Source of the DNA: Eonycteris spelaea | Lineage: Eukaryota; Chordata; Mammalia; Chiroptera; Pteropodidae | Direction of reading: 5' to 3' | Assembly (NCBI GenBank): GCA_003508835.1 | Contig: PUFA01000034.1 | Span: forward strand, 6,288,501-6,352,500 | Length of the DNA stretch: 64,000 nt | Shown here: positions 44,346-56,385 of the stretch, one piece after another | How the letters are laid out: each line of letters opens with the position of its first letter | Numbering within the stretch: the stretch's first letter is position 1 | Position numbers and translations under genes: made by a program | Notes under the pieces: generated by a model | What the model saw: the letters and a program-made list of their open reading frames with translations, nothing else | The model's database searches: none | Told to the model about the DNA's origin: nothing

Positions 44346-45800
44346 GATTACAGTGTACCCTAGACTACATTGGTGAAACATGGAGGACCTGATGCTTGTG
44401 ATGTGTATGAGTACTTTGAGAAGGATGAAAAGAGGTGTTGGATGGGTTCCTGGTGCTTGTTACCAGGTCCTCAAGAGAACTTAGGAAATGAGTTATGAGC
44501 TGGTGTGGAGCGAGATGGAAATGTTGACTGGGCAACTGGCTGGTGATGGGATTCGAATTCTAATAAGCCAGCACTTCCTAACACAGGATGCCTCTTTTTG
44601 TGTCTATGTTAATGAAAGTTCATTACCACAGAGGAAGAAGGAGGAAATTTAGACAACTTGCATACTCTAAGTGTTGGACCCATTGCTAGGAAAGTATTAG
44701 ACTGTGGGTTTGCTATACTCACCTTTCCAGGAAGTTTGCTTTAGAGAATGTTCTCTCTAATCTCAAAAGGTAAATTATGCAAAATGATATAGTCATTCAA
44801 GCAATCAACCTTTTCTGGATACCTGCTATACACTGTTAATCCTCCACATCCCACAGATACTGAATGAGTGCCTACTATGTCTCAGCCGCTCTTAGATGCC
44901 ACATAATATCAACACCAACCCCAAATATTGGAGAACACTTTCAAGAAGTCAAATTTTAATTGGCTTAATTTCTCATTTTAGTACAAGCTCCTCTCTACCC
45001 TTTGTCTCACAGTATGGCATGGCACTAAAATGCTACTTAAAGAAAATGAGAACGTTTTCCTTGTAGTGTATTTATAACTTCCTTTTGATTCAGGGCTTGA
45101 CATGGCTGAATAGGAAACTAAATATAACTGGTGTTTGTATTTTCCCTCATAGGCCTATTGGGCATTGAAAAGGAAGGAGAAAACACAAGCTTTGTGAAAA
45201 AGACTTCCAGTGTTAATGAGCGGCTGTATGTGTCTCAGGGAAACAGTTTGTGGCTAAAAATAGAGTCTCTCTAACTATAGCAACTCAGAGCCTTTAATAC
45301 CCTGATTCCTCATGGGCAGAAATAAATTCCAAAAGGCTGTATGAGTAAGGAGGGTCGAGCGATGGCACTGAAGGGGTCTGGGGGACTGTGGCCCGAGATC
45401 CAGGGTTTGCCTTAATCCTCATGTGAGTCACAATAAGATATGCTTACTGCATTCACCTGAGATTTTCTGTCTCAAAGACAATTAGAAATTAGTGGGTAAC
45501 AACGAAGCTAAAAGGAAAAACAGTGCACACAGGCTATTTTTAGCACACTAAACCAAATCATTGGGGGGGGGAAGGCTAGGGAGAGTGAGTAGAAAGAAAG
45601 GAACTATAAATCCTCAAAGGAATGAGTAATGTATAGCTCTTGGTGCTTAGCTACGGTTTGCTGAAGATGCGAGACACATCCAGAACACTGAGACATTGGT
45701 TTTGAAATGTATTTCGTTATTATCTGTTAAATTCAGATATCTAGAAAGCTGCTTTCTAAGATGAATTACAGCTTAAATTTGTTGTTGTTGTTAACTAGTG
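44346..45800. other. Mostly unique intergenic sequence, no gene seen
   Basis: Weak ancient-repeat text occurs near 44850-44910 ('gatactgaatgagtgcctactatgtctcagccgctcttag'). No exon is supported. Confidence 0.45.
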
Positions 45801-45801
45801 C

Positions 45802-45990
45802 TTTGGACTGAACTATGTCCTCCCACTCCTTCGTACATTGAACTTGTAACCCTCAATACCTCCAATGCGATGGCATTTGGAGGTGGGGTATTTGGGAAGT
45901 AAATAAATTTAGATGAGGATTTAGATGAAGTCAAGAGCATAGGGGGTCTCATGATGTGAATAGTGTCCTTAGAAGAAGAGGAAGAGATTC
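45802..45990 (+). mobile_element. MaLR (MLT1-type) LTR fragment
   Basis: 'tttggactgaactatgtcctcccactccttcgtacattgaacttgtaaccctcaatacctcc' and 'atggcatttggaggtggggtatttgggaagtaaataaatttagatgagg...gtgtccttagaagaagaggaagaga' follow the 5' half of this LTR class. The 3' half is missing. Confidence 0.7.
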
Positions 45991-45999
45991 TCATTGGCC

Positions 46000-48900
46000 T
46001 TCACCTTGATAAAGCATTTAAAGCATTTCCATGATGTGCAGATTGAGAATTTTTAATTAAAAAGCAAGAACTGAGCATTTTTCATGTATGGCACTTTAAT
46101 ACTACAGAGAGAAAAAGCGAAGCTGTCAATGTTTAAACTACTTAGGGCCATACCTTTGTTTTGAAATAGTAATGGTTATAATCTCGGCAGTGGAGGACGA
46201 CCCAGTTACATAAATGTAAGTAAACACATTAAGGGAATAAAACTTCCTATACTGAAAGATTTTGAACATGGTAATGCTTGTTTATAGTGTATTTGGTGAA
46301 TGCCCTCCCTGCAACAACAATCGGAATAACTTGAGAATTAAAAATATTTTTTTCCCTAAGTATGGAGTCATTCTTATAAATCCTTCATACACATTATCTC
46401 ACTTTTATTTGTATTTTTGAATCAAATTATAGTGGCAGATACAACAGGACCCTGTTGGTGGTGGGGAAACTCAGTAAGTGCAGTTCAAATAAAACGATAA
46501 TTTATTGCTCTGTTAGATGCTTCCTCAGAAACTTAAAAATAATAACTTCTTATTTCTAGAGGACTCAGACCAACCATTCTTAAATTCCATGATGCACTTT
46601 TTTTTCTTTCCCAGCAATGAAAGTCCAGAGCTGAGGAAGAAATTCCATTGCTAGTCTCAGATGTAAATACCCAAACATGGATAAAAACAAAGAAGCGTTT
46701 ATAGCACTGTGTATTGTCGAAGTCTTTTTGCTTGGTTAAAAATGGAATGAAAAGAAAACAAAATAAAAGCATTGTGGGCAACCTTCTTCCCTGGCTGGGG
46801 ACCTCTGGGTCAGATTGGATGATTTTTGTTGGTCTGTCTCCCAGATTATTTTAATGCAATGTGAATAATATTAAGTCAAATTACATGAAATTGCCTCTTT
46901 TTGGGTCATATTGGGTCAAATATTGGCAATTTCTTGTGGTCATACTGAGAATGGCTACTTCTAGGTTTACATTAGACAGGTTGATTGTAAAACTAGTCAA
47001 TAGTAGCTCAGGCATTTTCAACTTTCTCCTCTTTCCTTTTCTCACTCTACTGCTATGATTAGTTATTTCCATGTGCTACACACTCCCTGATGTATTCAGA
47101 TTTTATGGAAACGCCAAAATGGGGGCGGGGTGAAGGGAGGGGCTGCCAACAATAGATTTATCATCATAAGAATTAAGAGCCTATGGTATAGATAATTTAG
47201 GCCTTAGGCTATGTTTTATTCTCCATACAGATGTGCATGGAACTCTCACAGAAGAGTGAATGGAGTGTCACTATTACAGGGACCATCAGGAATTGGCTCT
47301 GCCTTGTTAAAGAAGTCAATTATTTTCCGGTTTGAAAAATGAATTATTCCTTGTGCCTAATATACATGGTGTCCTGACCCTATGAATAAACTCTAAAGCC
47401 TTAAGCATGGACCCCAGGCAGCAGGTAGAGCGCAGCTGTCCAGGGACTGTCCAGAGGTCCATGAATTCTGCATGTCTGAGAATCCCCTTTCAGTTTGGGT
47501 CCAATCTGTAAGTTAAAGTCAGTTGCTTTAAAGAACCTCCCAAATGTTGCAGTCTTTGGAAAAGAGGTTGGCCAGGTTCTCAATAGCTGAGGTCACTCAA
47601 GGTGTGGCACAGAGGCAGAGACAGATTTCCTTGCCAGCACAACCACCAGGCCCGTGTCAGACAGGTACTAGCATTTCAGAGGGCCTCAAATAAAAGCAGT
47701 AATAGTAGGGCTATGTTTGGTACAGACTGTACCTCTAAAATTGCCACTTAAAGCAGTTGCGGACAGGAAACGATTTGCAGCTGATCTGAAATGCCTTTTC
47801 ACAAAGAAACAGCCCTAGACTCCCCGGAAATGGGTCTTCAGGTGACAGCATGGGGACTGTGGCAGCAGGCGAGGATGCAGACAGGCGAGGACAGGGGAAG
47901 GACCCTTAGCCCTCTGTGGCTAAGAATTTCCACCAATTCCTTAGTAAGAAAGGTTTAGAAGTGAATACCAGAACTTTATGGAATAGTATTTATACTTTGT
48001 TTTCTGGGTGTGGTAGTGCCGTAGTTCTGCTGGGGTGAGTGTGTGTGTGTGTGCGCACGCACATGCATGCACATGCTTATTTTAATTACTAATCTCTGTA
48101 TTTCATACTGTGGTTTTCATCACTATCAGTGGACTCTACAAAGTCTCAAGTTTTTATAAAGAATCTGCTAAGATTTTTATGTACATATCTGGACCAGGTA
48201 GAATCAACTGTTTAAGTTCTTAGAAGATTCAGACCCTCAGAGGAGGCTGGCCAGACAGTTCTCCTGAGGGTGTGCCACCACAAGGCTGTTTGAGCCCGGG
48301 GTGTTCCACGATGTGCTAGAACAGTCCAGAACAATCCACTTGCTCATGCTCAGGTACTCATTGCTCGTATTTGGCAGAAATAGGTGGGGAAACCCATTTA
48401 TACATTGTTTGTTTTTTCAAAGCAGAGTTTTGGGAGGATGAGAACCAAATTCTAAAGGCTTTCAAAATAGCTATATAAATAAACACAGCCAATTTGATGT
48501 CATTAAATAATTTAAAAAGGGACAAAGCTTGAAATCTACGAGCAAATATTTGGCCTATTGCTTTCTAACTAACAATAATTTTTTAAAATCCCCTCAAAAG
48601 GAGGGTAGTAGAAGACCACAAAATGCAAGTGAAGACTTTCAGATGAGATCAGCATTAAATAACCAGGTTTATTTTTTTCTCTTAATTTCCATTTCTTGGT
48701 TAGACGATGAGAAAGTATGGTGACGGAAGACAGGCTACACTCTGTCAGCGGACACTCAGGGTCCAGTCGAGGCTGATTCCAATAAGACTTCTATAACCAT
48801 CCACAAGTGAGACAAACCCTCTGAACAATTCGAATATGAAAGTGTTTCTAGTCTATTTTTCATCCATTAGAGACGAAGCAGCTCTCACTGTTGGTGTCTG

Positions 48901-50300
48901 CGGTTTCTTAGCTGTTTCTCTGGGAGGGACTCGCACATGTGCCTTGTACTGAAAGTGGATACTGAATGGGAAGCCCAGGGCACAGCGTGTGGGCAGCTGT
49001 GGGCGTGGGATTTGCCAGTCCCTATAATTAGAAATATTGTTGTGTGACGACCTAAGAGGCTTGCATTTTAATAATCCCTAAAATGTTTTGGGAACAAGGC
49101 AGGGCATACATATCTAAAACAAAAATAAAAATATATGTTTAACACCTTTGCAAGGTTTAAGCTATTGGTGATCAACAGAAGGCAATCTGGAAAGAAAAAC
49201 ATTCCAACCACCAGTCGCGAATGAGATTTCCACTGGGCAGGCTTAATTTTTGAAGGCTCTGATGGAAAGATGTGATGGGATTCATGAAGGGGAGGGAGGG
49301 AGGATACATTAAACCTAGAGAACCAAGATTATTTATTATCTATTGACCTCCGGGGCAGGGGTGGCAGGATAGTCAGGGATGTGCGAGGCTCCATTTCTAT
49401 GGCCTCTTGTTTCTATATAGAGGGACTTTAATTAGAGTAGAAATTCTTGTATTTTGGAGGGTCTTTTTGGACCTGTGAACCTCTTCTCAGAATAATGTTT
49501 TTAACTGTATGCATTGTATTATAGAAAAAATTAATTATAATGAACAGCCATTATCAAAATACTAAAAATAATTTAAGTTTGTGATAGAATACGTGTGTCT
49601 CTCAGTATACTATATAGTGCAACCTGGCAGCAAGTGTGAACTTCTCTGATTTTGTAGGCCTGATGCACGCAGTGAGCTTCTGTGTCTTTGCACACTGTAC
49701 TGTGCGGTAGACACACCTGAGTCGGCCATCACTGAGAGTCACGAGCGCTGCTCATATTATTCTGGCTTGTTGTTCCTTTCAGTGCTAAAGAGAATGCTAA
49801 GTTTCACCTTGAGGTTAGTAGGTCAGGTACAGGTCAATAAAGAAGTAATATTTCCCCCTTTCCAATTTCATAGCCCCCATGAATTCTCTCCGGTTCATCT
49901 CATTAAGAAGCCCTTGCCGGGTTTTCCCTACTGGTTTCCACGGGGGAGGGTGTGGCTTATGTGCCTGATGACTTTGGGAAAAGAAGCACAGCATGCTCAG
50001 CCCACTCTGCTCAGCTCAGCCTCTTGCAAGCCTCTTTCTTCTCTGTGTCACCCGTTTGCACAGTGCATACGTTCCTGCTACTCTGTCTCCAGAGCAGCCT
50101 GCCCTGGAAGGAAGACCTGGAGTTTGAATTGTGCCAGATTCTAAGTGGGCAAATCTGTCCCCTTCCGGGGGTCACTGTAGTGGAACTAAGTGCTCCAGTC
50201 CAGCTTTTATTGATAATAAAGCTGCTGGTTGGTCTTCCAATGCTTGCTGTGGTCAGCCTCCTTTGGACACCCCAGGCTGGCCCGGTCTGTGTCTGAAGTG
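46000..50300. other. Unique intergenic sequence, no gene seen
   Basis: This is the longest stretch without a confidently placed repeat. A short GT run with GCGCACGC lies at about 48036-48070. Open frames at 49767-50307 overlap in five frames on both strands, which argues against coding. A low-confidence reverse MIR trace lies near 46360-46460. Confidence 0.5.
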
Positions 50301-50304
50301 CGTA

Positions 50305-50490
50305 CATTCTGGAACAGGCAGCTTGGGTGCCAAGCCAGCCTCTGCTACTTACCTACCTGGGACTCTGGAAAAGTGATTTATTTCTTGGTCTCTCTTTCTG
50401 CATTTGTAAAATGAGGATGATAATAGACTCCATCCCATAGGGTTATATAAGAATCTAAGGAGTTAATTCACATAAAGCTCTTAGAAAGAT
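50305..50490 (+). repeat. MIR SINE
   Basis: 'cagcctctgctacttacctacctgggactctggaaaagtgatttatttcttggtctctctttctgcatttgtaaaatgaggatgataatag' and 'atagggttatataagaatctaaggagttaattcacataaagctcttag' follow the MIR consensus order closely. Confidence 0.75.
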
Positions 50491-51370
50491 AATGGAAATA
50501 GGGTGCGTGATCAGGAAATTGATTCTGCATGGGACATGAGGAAAGGTGTGCTATTGATTGAGCCCCCAACCCCAGCAGCTTCCATTAGGGATCTAAGATA
50601 TTTGGTTGAAGGTGCCTCAGCACAGTAGGTAGCATATTAGCCTCGTAACATATCTGGTTATTTCATGGATTAAGTTAACCAGATACTCGCCAGATCATAT
50701 TTCGTGCTGGATAAACACAACCAGAGTGTCGTGCTTGGACTACTTCAGCAACGACGTAATCTCTGTATACACACCGAAATGGCTGTACCTGTTATGAAGA
50801 CAGTGAGGCATAAGGCCGAACTCTATGAAACTGATGGTTTCGTAGGTCCCCGAATGGCTAAATATCAGTCATTTCATGTATTTAAGCAGATACTTTCCAC
50901 AGTGGTTGTTAAATAACCACAGCTTCCCAGTCCCCAAAGGTCCCCCCAGCATTCCCTAGAGCTCGCCAACCAAAAGGGTCCCCAGGATCTTGCTATAGAG
51001 CTGAGGCTGACACCCATTCTGGCTAATTGGTGCCCTTACATTTATTTAGGAAAGGTTTTTAAGAGTCTATTATCTGAGTATTTGACAACATGTATTGGAT
51101 ATTGAGACGATGTAAGGTCCTTTGCTTATGGTTTTGGACTTCAATTTTTCTAAGCAGTCATTTAAAAAAATATAAAGAATTCAAGGCTTCTGTTTACTTT
51201 GAAACATCAAGGCATCCATGATATTTCTTGAATCTCTATGCTGTATCCGTTTGAGTCTAATTGTCTGTGATCTTAAACATGTTAAGATTTGATGTCTAGT
51301 TCTCTTAGCAGAAGCATAGAGTGAGGAGTGACTGAGCAGAGGCCCCTAAAAGGATTATCAGCAGGCACAT

Positions 51371-51416
51371 GGCCTCTTGCCCACCGGCCTCATGCCCACA
51401 TGGCCTCATGCCCACC
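51371..51416. repeat. Three-copy ~15-bp tandem repeat
   Basis: GGCCTCTTGCCCACC, GGCCTCATGCCCACAT and GGCCTCATGCCCACC lie head to tail. A very short minisatellite seed, with GGCAGACC-free flanks. Confidence 0.85.
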
Positions 51417-51619
51417 TTAGGACAGCCTCCTAAGGTGTGAAGTCTCTGTGCCTGGCAGGAAGAAACAGATTGAACCCAGGGATTGAGTTATAGTGTTTCT
51501 TCCTGGCACTCTGTGAGTCATGTCATGCACACAGCCAATCTGACATCTGAGCTAACTTGGGAGAACAGACCACAAAGGAATAATTATTTGGCTTTTCAGA
51601 ACCTCTAGGATTTGGCTCT

Positions 51620-51795
51620 ATTCTTTAGCTCTTCTCCAACAGGTTGTCCCATGCGGGTTTTCACCTCTGCGTTTTTAATACGCTTGTCCCTCCTGAAATA
51701 TCCTTCCCTTCCATCACTCACTGCTATGACGTACGATCCGGCTCAAATGCCACTTCCTTCTCAAAGCCTCACGAGGCAGATTCTACAATGTGGTG
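51620..51795 (+). repeat. L2 LINE fragment
   Basis: 'cctctgcgtttttaatacgcttgtccctcctgaaatatccttcccttcc' and 'gatccggctcaaatgccacttccttctcaaagcctcacgaggcag' match the L2 'cctggaatgctcttcccc...ggctcaaatgtcacctcctcagagaggcc' block. Confidence 0.65.
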
Positions 51796-51954
51796 GCTCC
51801 CAGGGTGTGTCAAGGCTGCATGCAGCTTCTTTCTCTGCGGGATACTCGGATCAGAACTCCCTTCTTCAAAAGACTGGAACAGCAGGGGAAGAGGATTGAT
51901 GGAGATAAACACTAGTTGAGCCCCTGTTACGAATCAAACACTTCTGAGAACTAC

Positions 51955-52065
51955 TGTTTGATCATTCATAGGGCAAATATTTATGTGCCAGGCGTGTTCT
52001 AGGCACTGGAGAGAGAATGATAAGCAGAACCCAGTCTCTACTCTCAAAGAGACACAGTCCCTAAG
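51955..52065 (-). repeat. Ancient MIR/L2-class fragment
   Basis: 'gatcattcatagggcaaatatttatgtgccaggcgtgttctaggcactggagagagaatgataagcagaacccagtctctactctcaaagagac' follows the old 'ttattgagcacctactatgtgccaggcactgttctaggcgctgggg' repeat. Confidence 0.55.
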
Positions 52066-52069
52066 CAAC

Positions 52070-53860
52070 ACTCAAAATCTAGATCTTTCTATTTACGAAG
52101 GACACTTTTAGTAAGGTCGTTTGCTACTCTTTCCACCATGAAACCACGTACACAAACACAAGTGCATATGGAACAAGAACTAGATGTATTTGTTCCATTG
52201 TAAACTTCCCTCCTCCCTATAAGGAATTTTAATCACTATTCTTCCACCTCAACCCCTATATTCACTAGCAGACAACAGAAGGGTCATTGAAGCAAACCGA
52301 AATGAAAGGGCCCAGGGTATATGTGCCTATTTCCTGTGACTTACAACCCATTGATTCTCCCATGTCTCAGTGGATTTTGGTGTGTAACACTCACGATAAC
52401 GCCAAGCATTTGTCACTGGGCTACACAGGCAGTGCATACGCAAGCTAGGCCACCTGCGTGGAGAGGCCTGCTTAATTTACCAGCCAGCATGTGTAGATAC
52501 AGAGAGGTCCAGACTGAACTCAGCAGCAAGCTCATGCTCAGATAAGCAAGGTCAGGCGTCCCTGGGGGCACGGGCAATTACAGAGAAAGCTGCTCATTGC
52601 AGCCCCACAGATAGCTTGCCATTTGCTTCTGGCTTTCTTTTGGGCTTGTGGCCAGTTTATACAGGGAGAATTATATTGTAATATTTATTTACCAATAATA
52701 ATGATAATAATAAACCTGTGCTTATTTTATTGTAAGTCTAATAAATAATCTTATAAATGTAAGCCACTTTGAATTTTATAGTTCTAGGGGCCTCATTTTT
52801 CTCTCTTAAAGTAAGTAAGTTTCTTTTGGTTTGCTTTTTGTTTATTTTGCAACCACTTGTATGTATTTTAATATGTGTGATCCACTGTTTCATACAAGTA
52901 AGCAGTTTTTGTTTTTTAATGAGAGTAATGCATCTGTTATACGTTACTTGGTGAATATATCATACATGAAGTATTTTTTAGATTTTTGTGTCCAAAGATA
53001 TTTTTGATTGGGAAAGTTTCTCAGAAGTGCTAATGCGAAGCGTTTGGATGAGAATATTTACAAAGAGCTATGCATATTAATATAGTAATTTCTAATTAGC
53101 AAAATGACTTTCAAATAAACAATCTAGCTTTGTGTCAAAGGAGCAATGTCTCTAATTGCCCTGTAATAAACTATGAACGGAACCCACAGCTGGATAACAG
53201 ATAGCAGTACAATCTGTCAATAAAACCAATATCGTCATGCCTCATCAGCTCCGCTCACTTGTCAGAATGCTGAAAGCAGAATTTTAATGGAGAATTACTT
53301 GAAAGACAGGCACACTGGAACACATCTTGGCTTATATGGAATGATCTGGTGATATTTCAAAGCACATACAAACACATTTGGTAAAAACGTATCCTCCTTT
53401 GAAGACTTATGCGTCTAAAAGGAGGACCCAGCCAGGATTATCAAACACTCTGATCAAACACGTGTGGCGTCTGTTTCTCAGGTGGGGACACTGTGTTCCA
53501 GCCCAGCGTGATCACCAGCTAATCAGGCTAAACCTCGCTTGAGACCGGTAAACATTTTCATCACACTAGTAGCATTCTTGGTCTGCTTTATGATGTTTAT
53601 TATGAAACATTTTGTTATATTAAATTAGCTGAACTCCTAAATAATTTATTAGGTGTTTTTAAAATAGCTCTCTGATTTGCGTAGATGGGGATTGCCATGA
53701 TTTTACATTCAAGGTAGGTGACTGAACATGTTTAAACTACCTTTCAGGAAGTCAGAGTAAAGATTAAGAGCCAGACAGCGGGTGAGACTGTGGTAACATG
53801 GCCTCGCACTGCCCTGCATACTTTCCCAGTGTCCTTTTGATAAGAGCTCTTTGTTTTCTT
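52070..53860. other. Unique intergenic sequence, no gene seen
   Basis: AT-rich, with an AATAATAATGATAATAATAA simple stretch at about 52694-52714. No exon or named repeat is supported. Confidence 0.5.
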
Positions 53861-53869
53861 TTTGCTGCT

Positions 53870-54235
53870 AATACTGACCATTCCACGTGACTTGGTGGGG
53901 CTGGCGGTCACTGTGGCCAGCCCTCTCCTGACCACAGGAGTCAGGCACATGACTCAGAGTAACCCTTTGTCATGGCTACAGTGATTGGTCCAGAGATTGC
54001 CACAAGGCCCCAATTTGAGCCAATAGCTGACAGCCTCCTGTGAAATTTTTCAGTTGGAATTAACCGTTTTAGGCCAGAGTTGCTTAGTTGAGAGAATGCG
54101 GTTGGCAGCCAACCGGGGACAACTTGAAGAGCTACAGGTTGAAGAAGAAAGCCAAACTTGGTCAAAAAAATGAAGAATGAAGAAACAGAGTCCCGAAGAC
54201 ATGCTTTAGGTCCTGACACCAGCTGTGCCTGATAT
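53870..54235 (+). repeat. Ancient LTR-like repeat, family unresolved
   Basis: The block 'ggctacagtgattggtccagagattgccacaaggccccaatttgagccaatagctgacagcc' recalls an ancient mammalian repeat with 'ggtgattggttcaggaatgggcacgtgacccaatttgagccaatcaga'. The later 'gaagaaagccaa...tgaagaaacagagtccc' fits the same element. Very diverged, and the name is not certain. Confidence 0.45.
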
Positions 54236-54239
54236 CAGT

Positions 54240-56120
54240 GATAATTTTAGATCTTCCAAAATATGGGATTGCCTTTCCTGCAAGAGCCAGTTTGAGTTGA
54301 GCTTCCATCATTTGCAACACAAAGAATTGTAATTAATCAGAGGATTACTTGTTGGTTTAGGCAACATCCAAAGCAGATTTACCTTGATCAGAAGGCCAAA
54401 GGTTAATTACTACTTACAAGTCCCACCAAATCAGGGGGCTTTTCTACTGAGGGGAAAGATACAGTTGGAAGATATCTCTACTAATTCAACAAAATATATT
54501 GGTAAGTGTTATAGAGACTTCCAAAAGCCATTTTACGCAATTTCCACATGACTTCTGCTTCAGTTCAACGTCGTGTGTTTTATAGAGGACGTCCTCTCCA
54601 CGAGATCATTCATTCAGTTTATCGAGTTATCAAAGTGATTATAAAAAACAATAAAAGCACGCTGCACTGTTAAAGCAAAAGAGAAATCCTTCTTTCCTGT
54701 TTGGTAGTTATAAACACTACCTTAGAATTGGCCAAGTCTCATCTTCATGGCTCTTCTGAGAATGTGTTGCTATTGCTGGGTTTGTCTCAAAGACCTCATG
54801 CCTAGCTCTTTCTGATTTAATTCCCAACTTTTCTGACCGACTGCTGATCCCCAACCTCTATGTTTGATTAGTACTCATGCCTTCATCTTGTTTTTATTTT
54901 GCCATTTCTCAGCCTTGACCTCTAAGTGCCCCTGTCCCCGCCCCCAAACACTCACCCTTTCTTCTGGCTGTGCATGTTTAGGCAAATGTGCCCGCTGCCC
55001 TGACCCACACTCTTGGACCTTGAGAAGCCCCTTGTCTCCAAATCTGGCTGTCATTTCTAGGATGTGACATTAGAATCATTGAGGGAGCCTTTTCCAATCT
55101 GGTCTCTGAAACCTAAAATTTCAGAGATTCATTCCCTTGTCTGTTTTCCTCTTTTGATAAAATGCCACTATCTTTGGGAGAAGGGATACAAGAAGACTCA
55201 TCAATAATGATTTCCTTTGGGTGTGCTGGTCATTATGGATGACTCTATGATATCCATTCCACTACTCCGTGCTGTTTGTGGTGACCATGGGGATTGAGGG
55301 ATTGATTCAGCGCCAGGGAGGGGAGACCCTGATTAGTCTCAGACAGTTATGGTGATCTTCCCCCATCAGCAAAAGGTTCAGGAACTCAGAGCACTGCGTG
55401 TGGCAGCTCAGGGGTGAATGACACATGTTGGTCCAATCAAACAGAGGAGAAGGTTTTGACTCAATGTCTGGGGAAAGCAACTTTCTCTTCCTCCCACCCT
55501 GGTCACCATTCACATGCCCCTCCACGGATATGAATGAAGAAGCTTAGGGCCTGGTGATTGGCTCATGCAGCCAGCCTTATAACCACAGAGAAAACAGCCT
55601 AAGGGTGAAGCTGATGTTGTGTTTAGCAGAACAGAGAGATAGAAAGAACATGAGTGTTTCATGACATTGTCCAGTCACTTCATCGTCCTGCCCTTATCAA
55701 GACTTCCAGATAAGTGATTCCTACATTCTACATTCAAATCCTTAGATTTTAAAAAGCTAATGTAGTTAAGACAATGAGTTTATTCATGTTCTTTTCTGAG
55801 ACCAGGTTTTGAGTTTTGGGGAATAAGTGGAACAAAGAAGGAGGTAAGAGGGAGATATTTTCCCAGAAAGGAGGCTGCCTGGAACAGAATACAGAGAAAG
55901 GGAATGAGAAACACCAGAAAATAAACTTTTCATTCCATGAAACATACCGAGTATCAGCACTCTATCCAAGAAGCCTGGAGATATGATTATTTTTTTCTCA
56001 GTAACCAGGGATAAAGTCTCCTCTTCTGAAATTATCTTTGGAACCCTCTAACTTGTGCCACGTGAATGGAAAGACTTGTCCAGTGTTTGCAGGCAAAGGT
56101 CATAAGATTGGGCCACAAGT
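54240..56120. other. Unique intergenic sequence, no gene seen
   Basis: No exon, promoter or confident repeat copy. Open frames are below 75 codons and featureless. Confidence 0.5.
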
Positions 56121-56125
56121 TCAGC

Positions 56126-56126
56126 A

Positions 56127-56166
<40 letters not shown>
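56126..56166. repeat. (AAT)n microsatellite
   Basis: Thirteen AAT units precede a reverse MIR, where such tracts commonly grow from the A/T-rich SINE tail. Confidence 0.95.
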
Positions 56167-56385
56167 GCTAACATTAATATTTCTAAACCACTTTCTACTT
56201 TTCAAAGGCTGTCACTGCCAGATTTCATTCGAGTCTGAGAACAATCCTTTGGAGTAAATTTTTGTCATCTCCTTTGTACAGATGAGGCAGGCAGCTGAGA
56301 CTCAGAAAGACCAGATGAATGGCACAGAACCACTGGCTGGTGGCAGGGAATCCAGGCCTGAGTGCTGGAGTTCTGACTCAGGCCT
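56167..56385 (-). repeat. MIR SINE
   Basis: 'agctaacattaatatttctaaaccactttc', 'gaacaatcctttggagtaaatttttgtcatctcctttgtacagatgaggcaggcagctgagactcagaaagacc' and 'ggcacagaaccactggctggtggcaggga' give a nearly full reverse MIR. Confidence 0.7.

Noticed and set aside
49767..50414. Cluster of open frames of 61-125 codons
   Set aside because: Five frames on both strands overlap the same DNA, with none showing a domain, codon bias or splice structure. This is chance in a stop-poor stretch.
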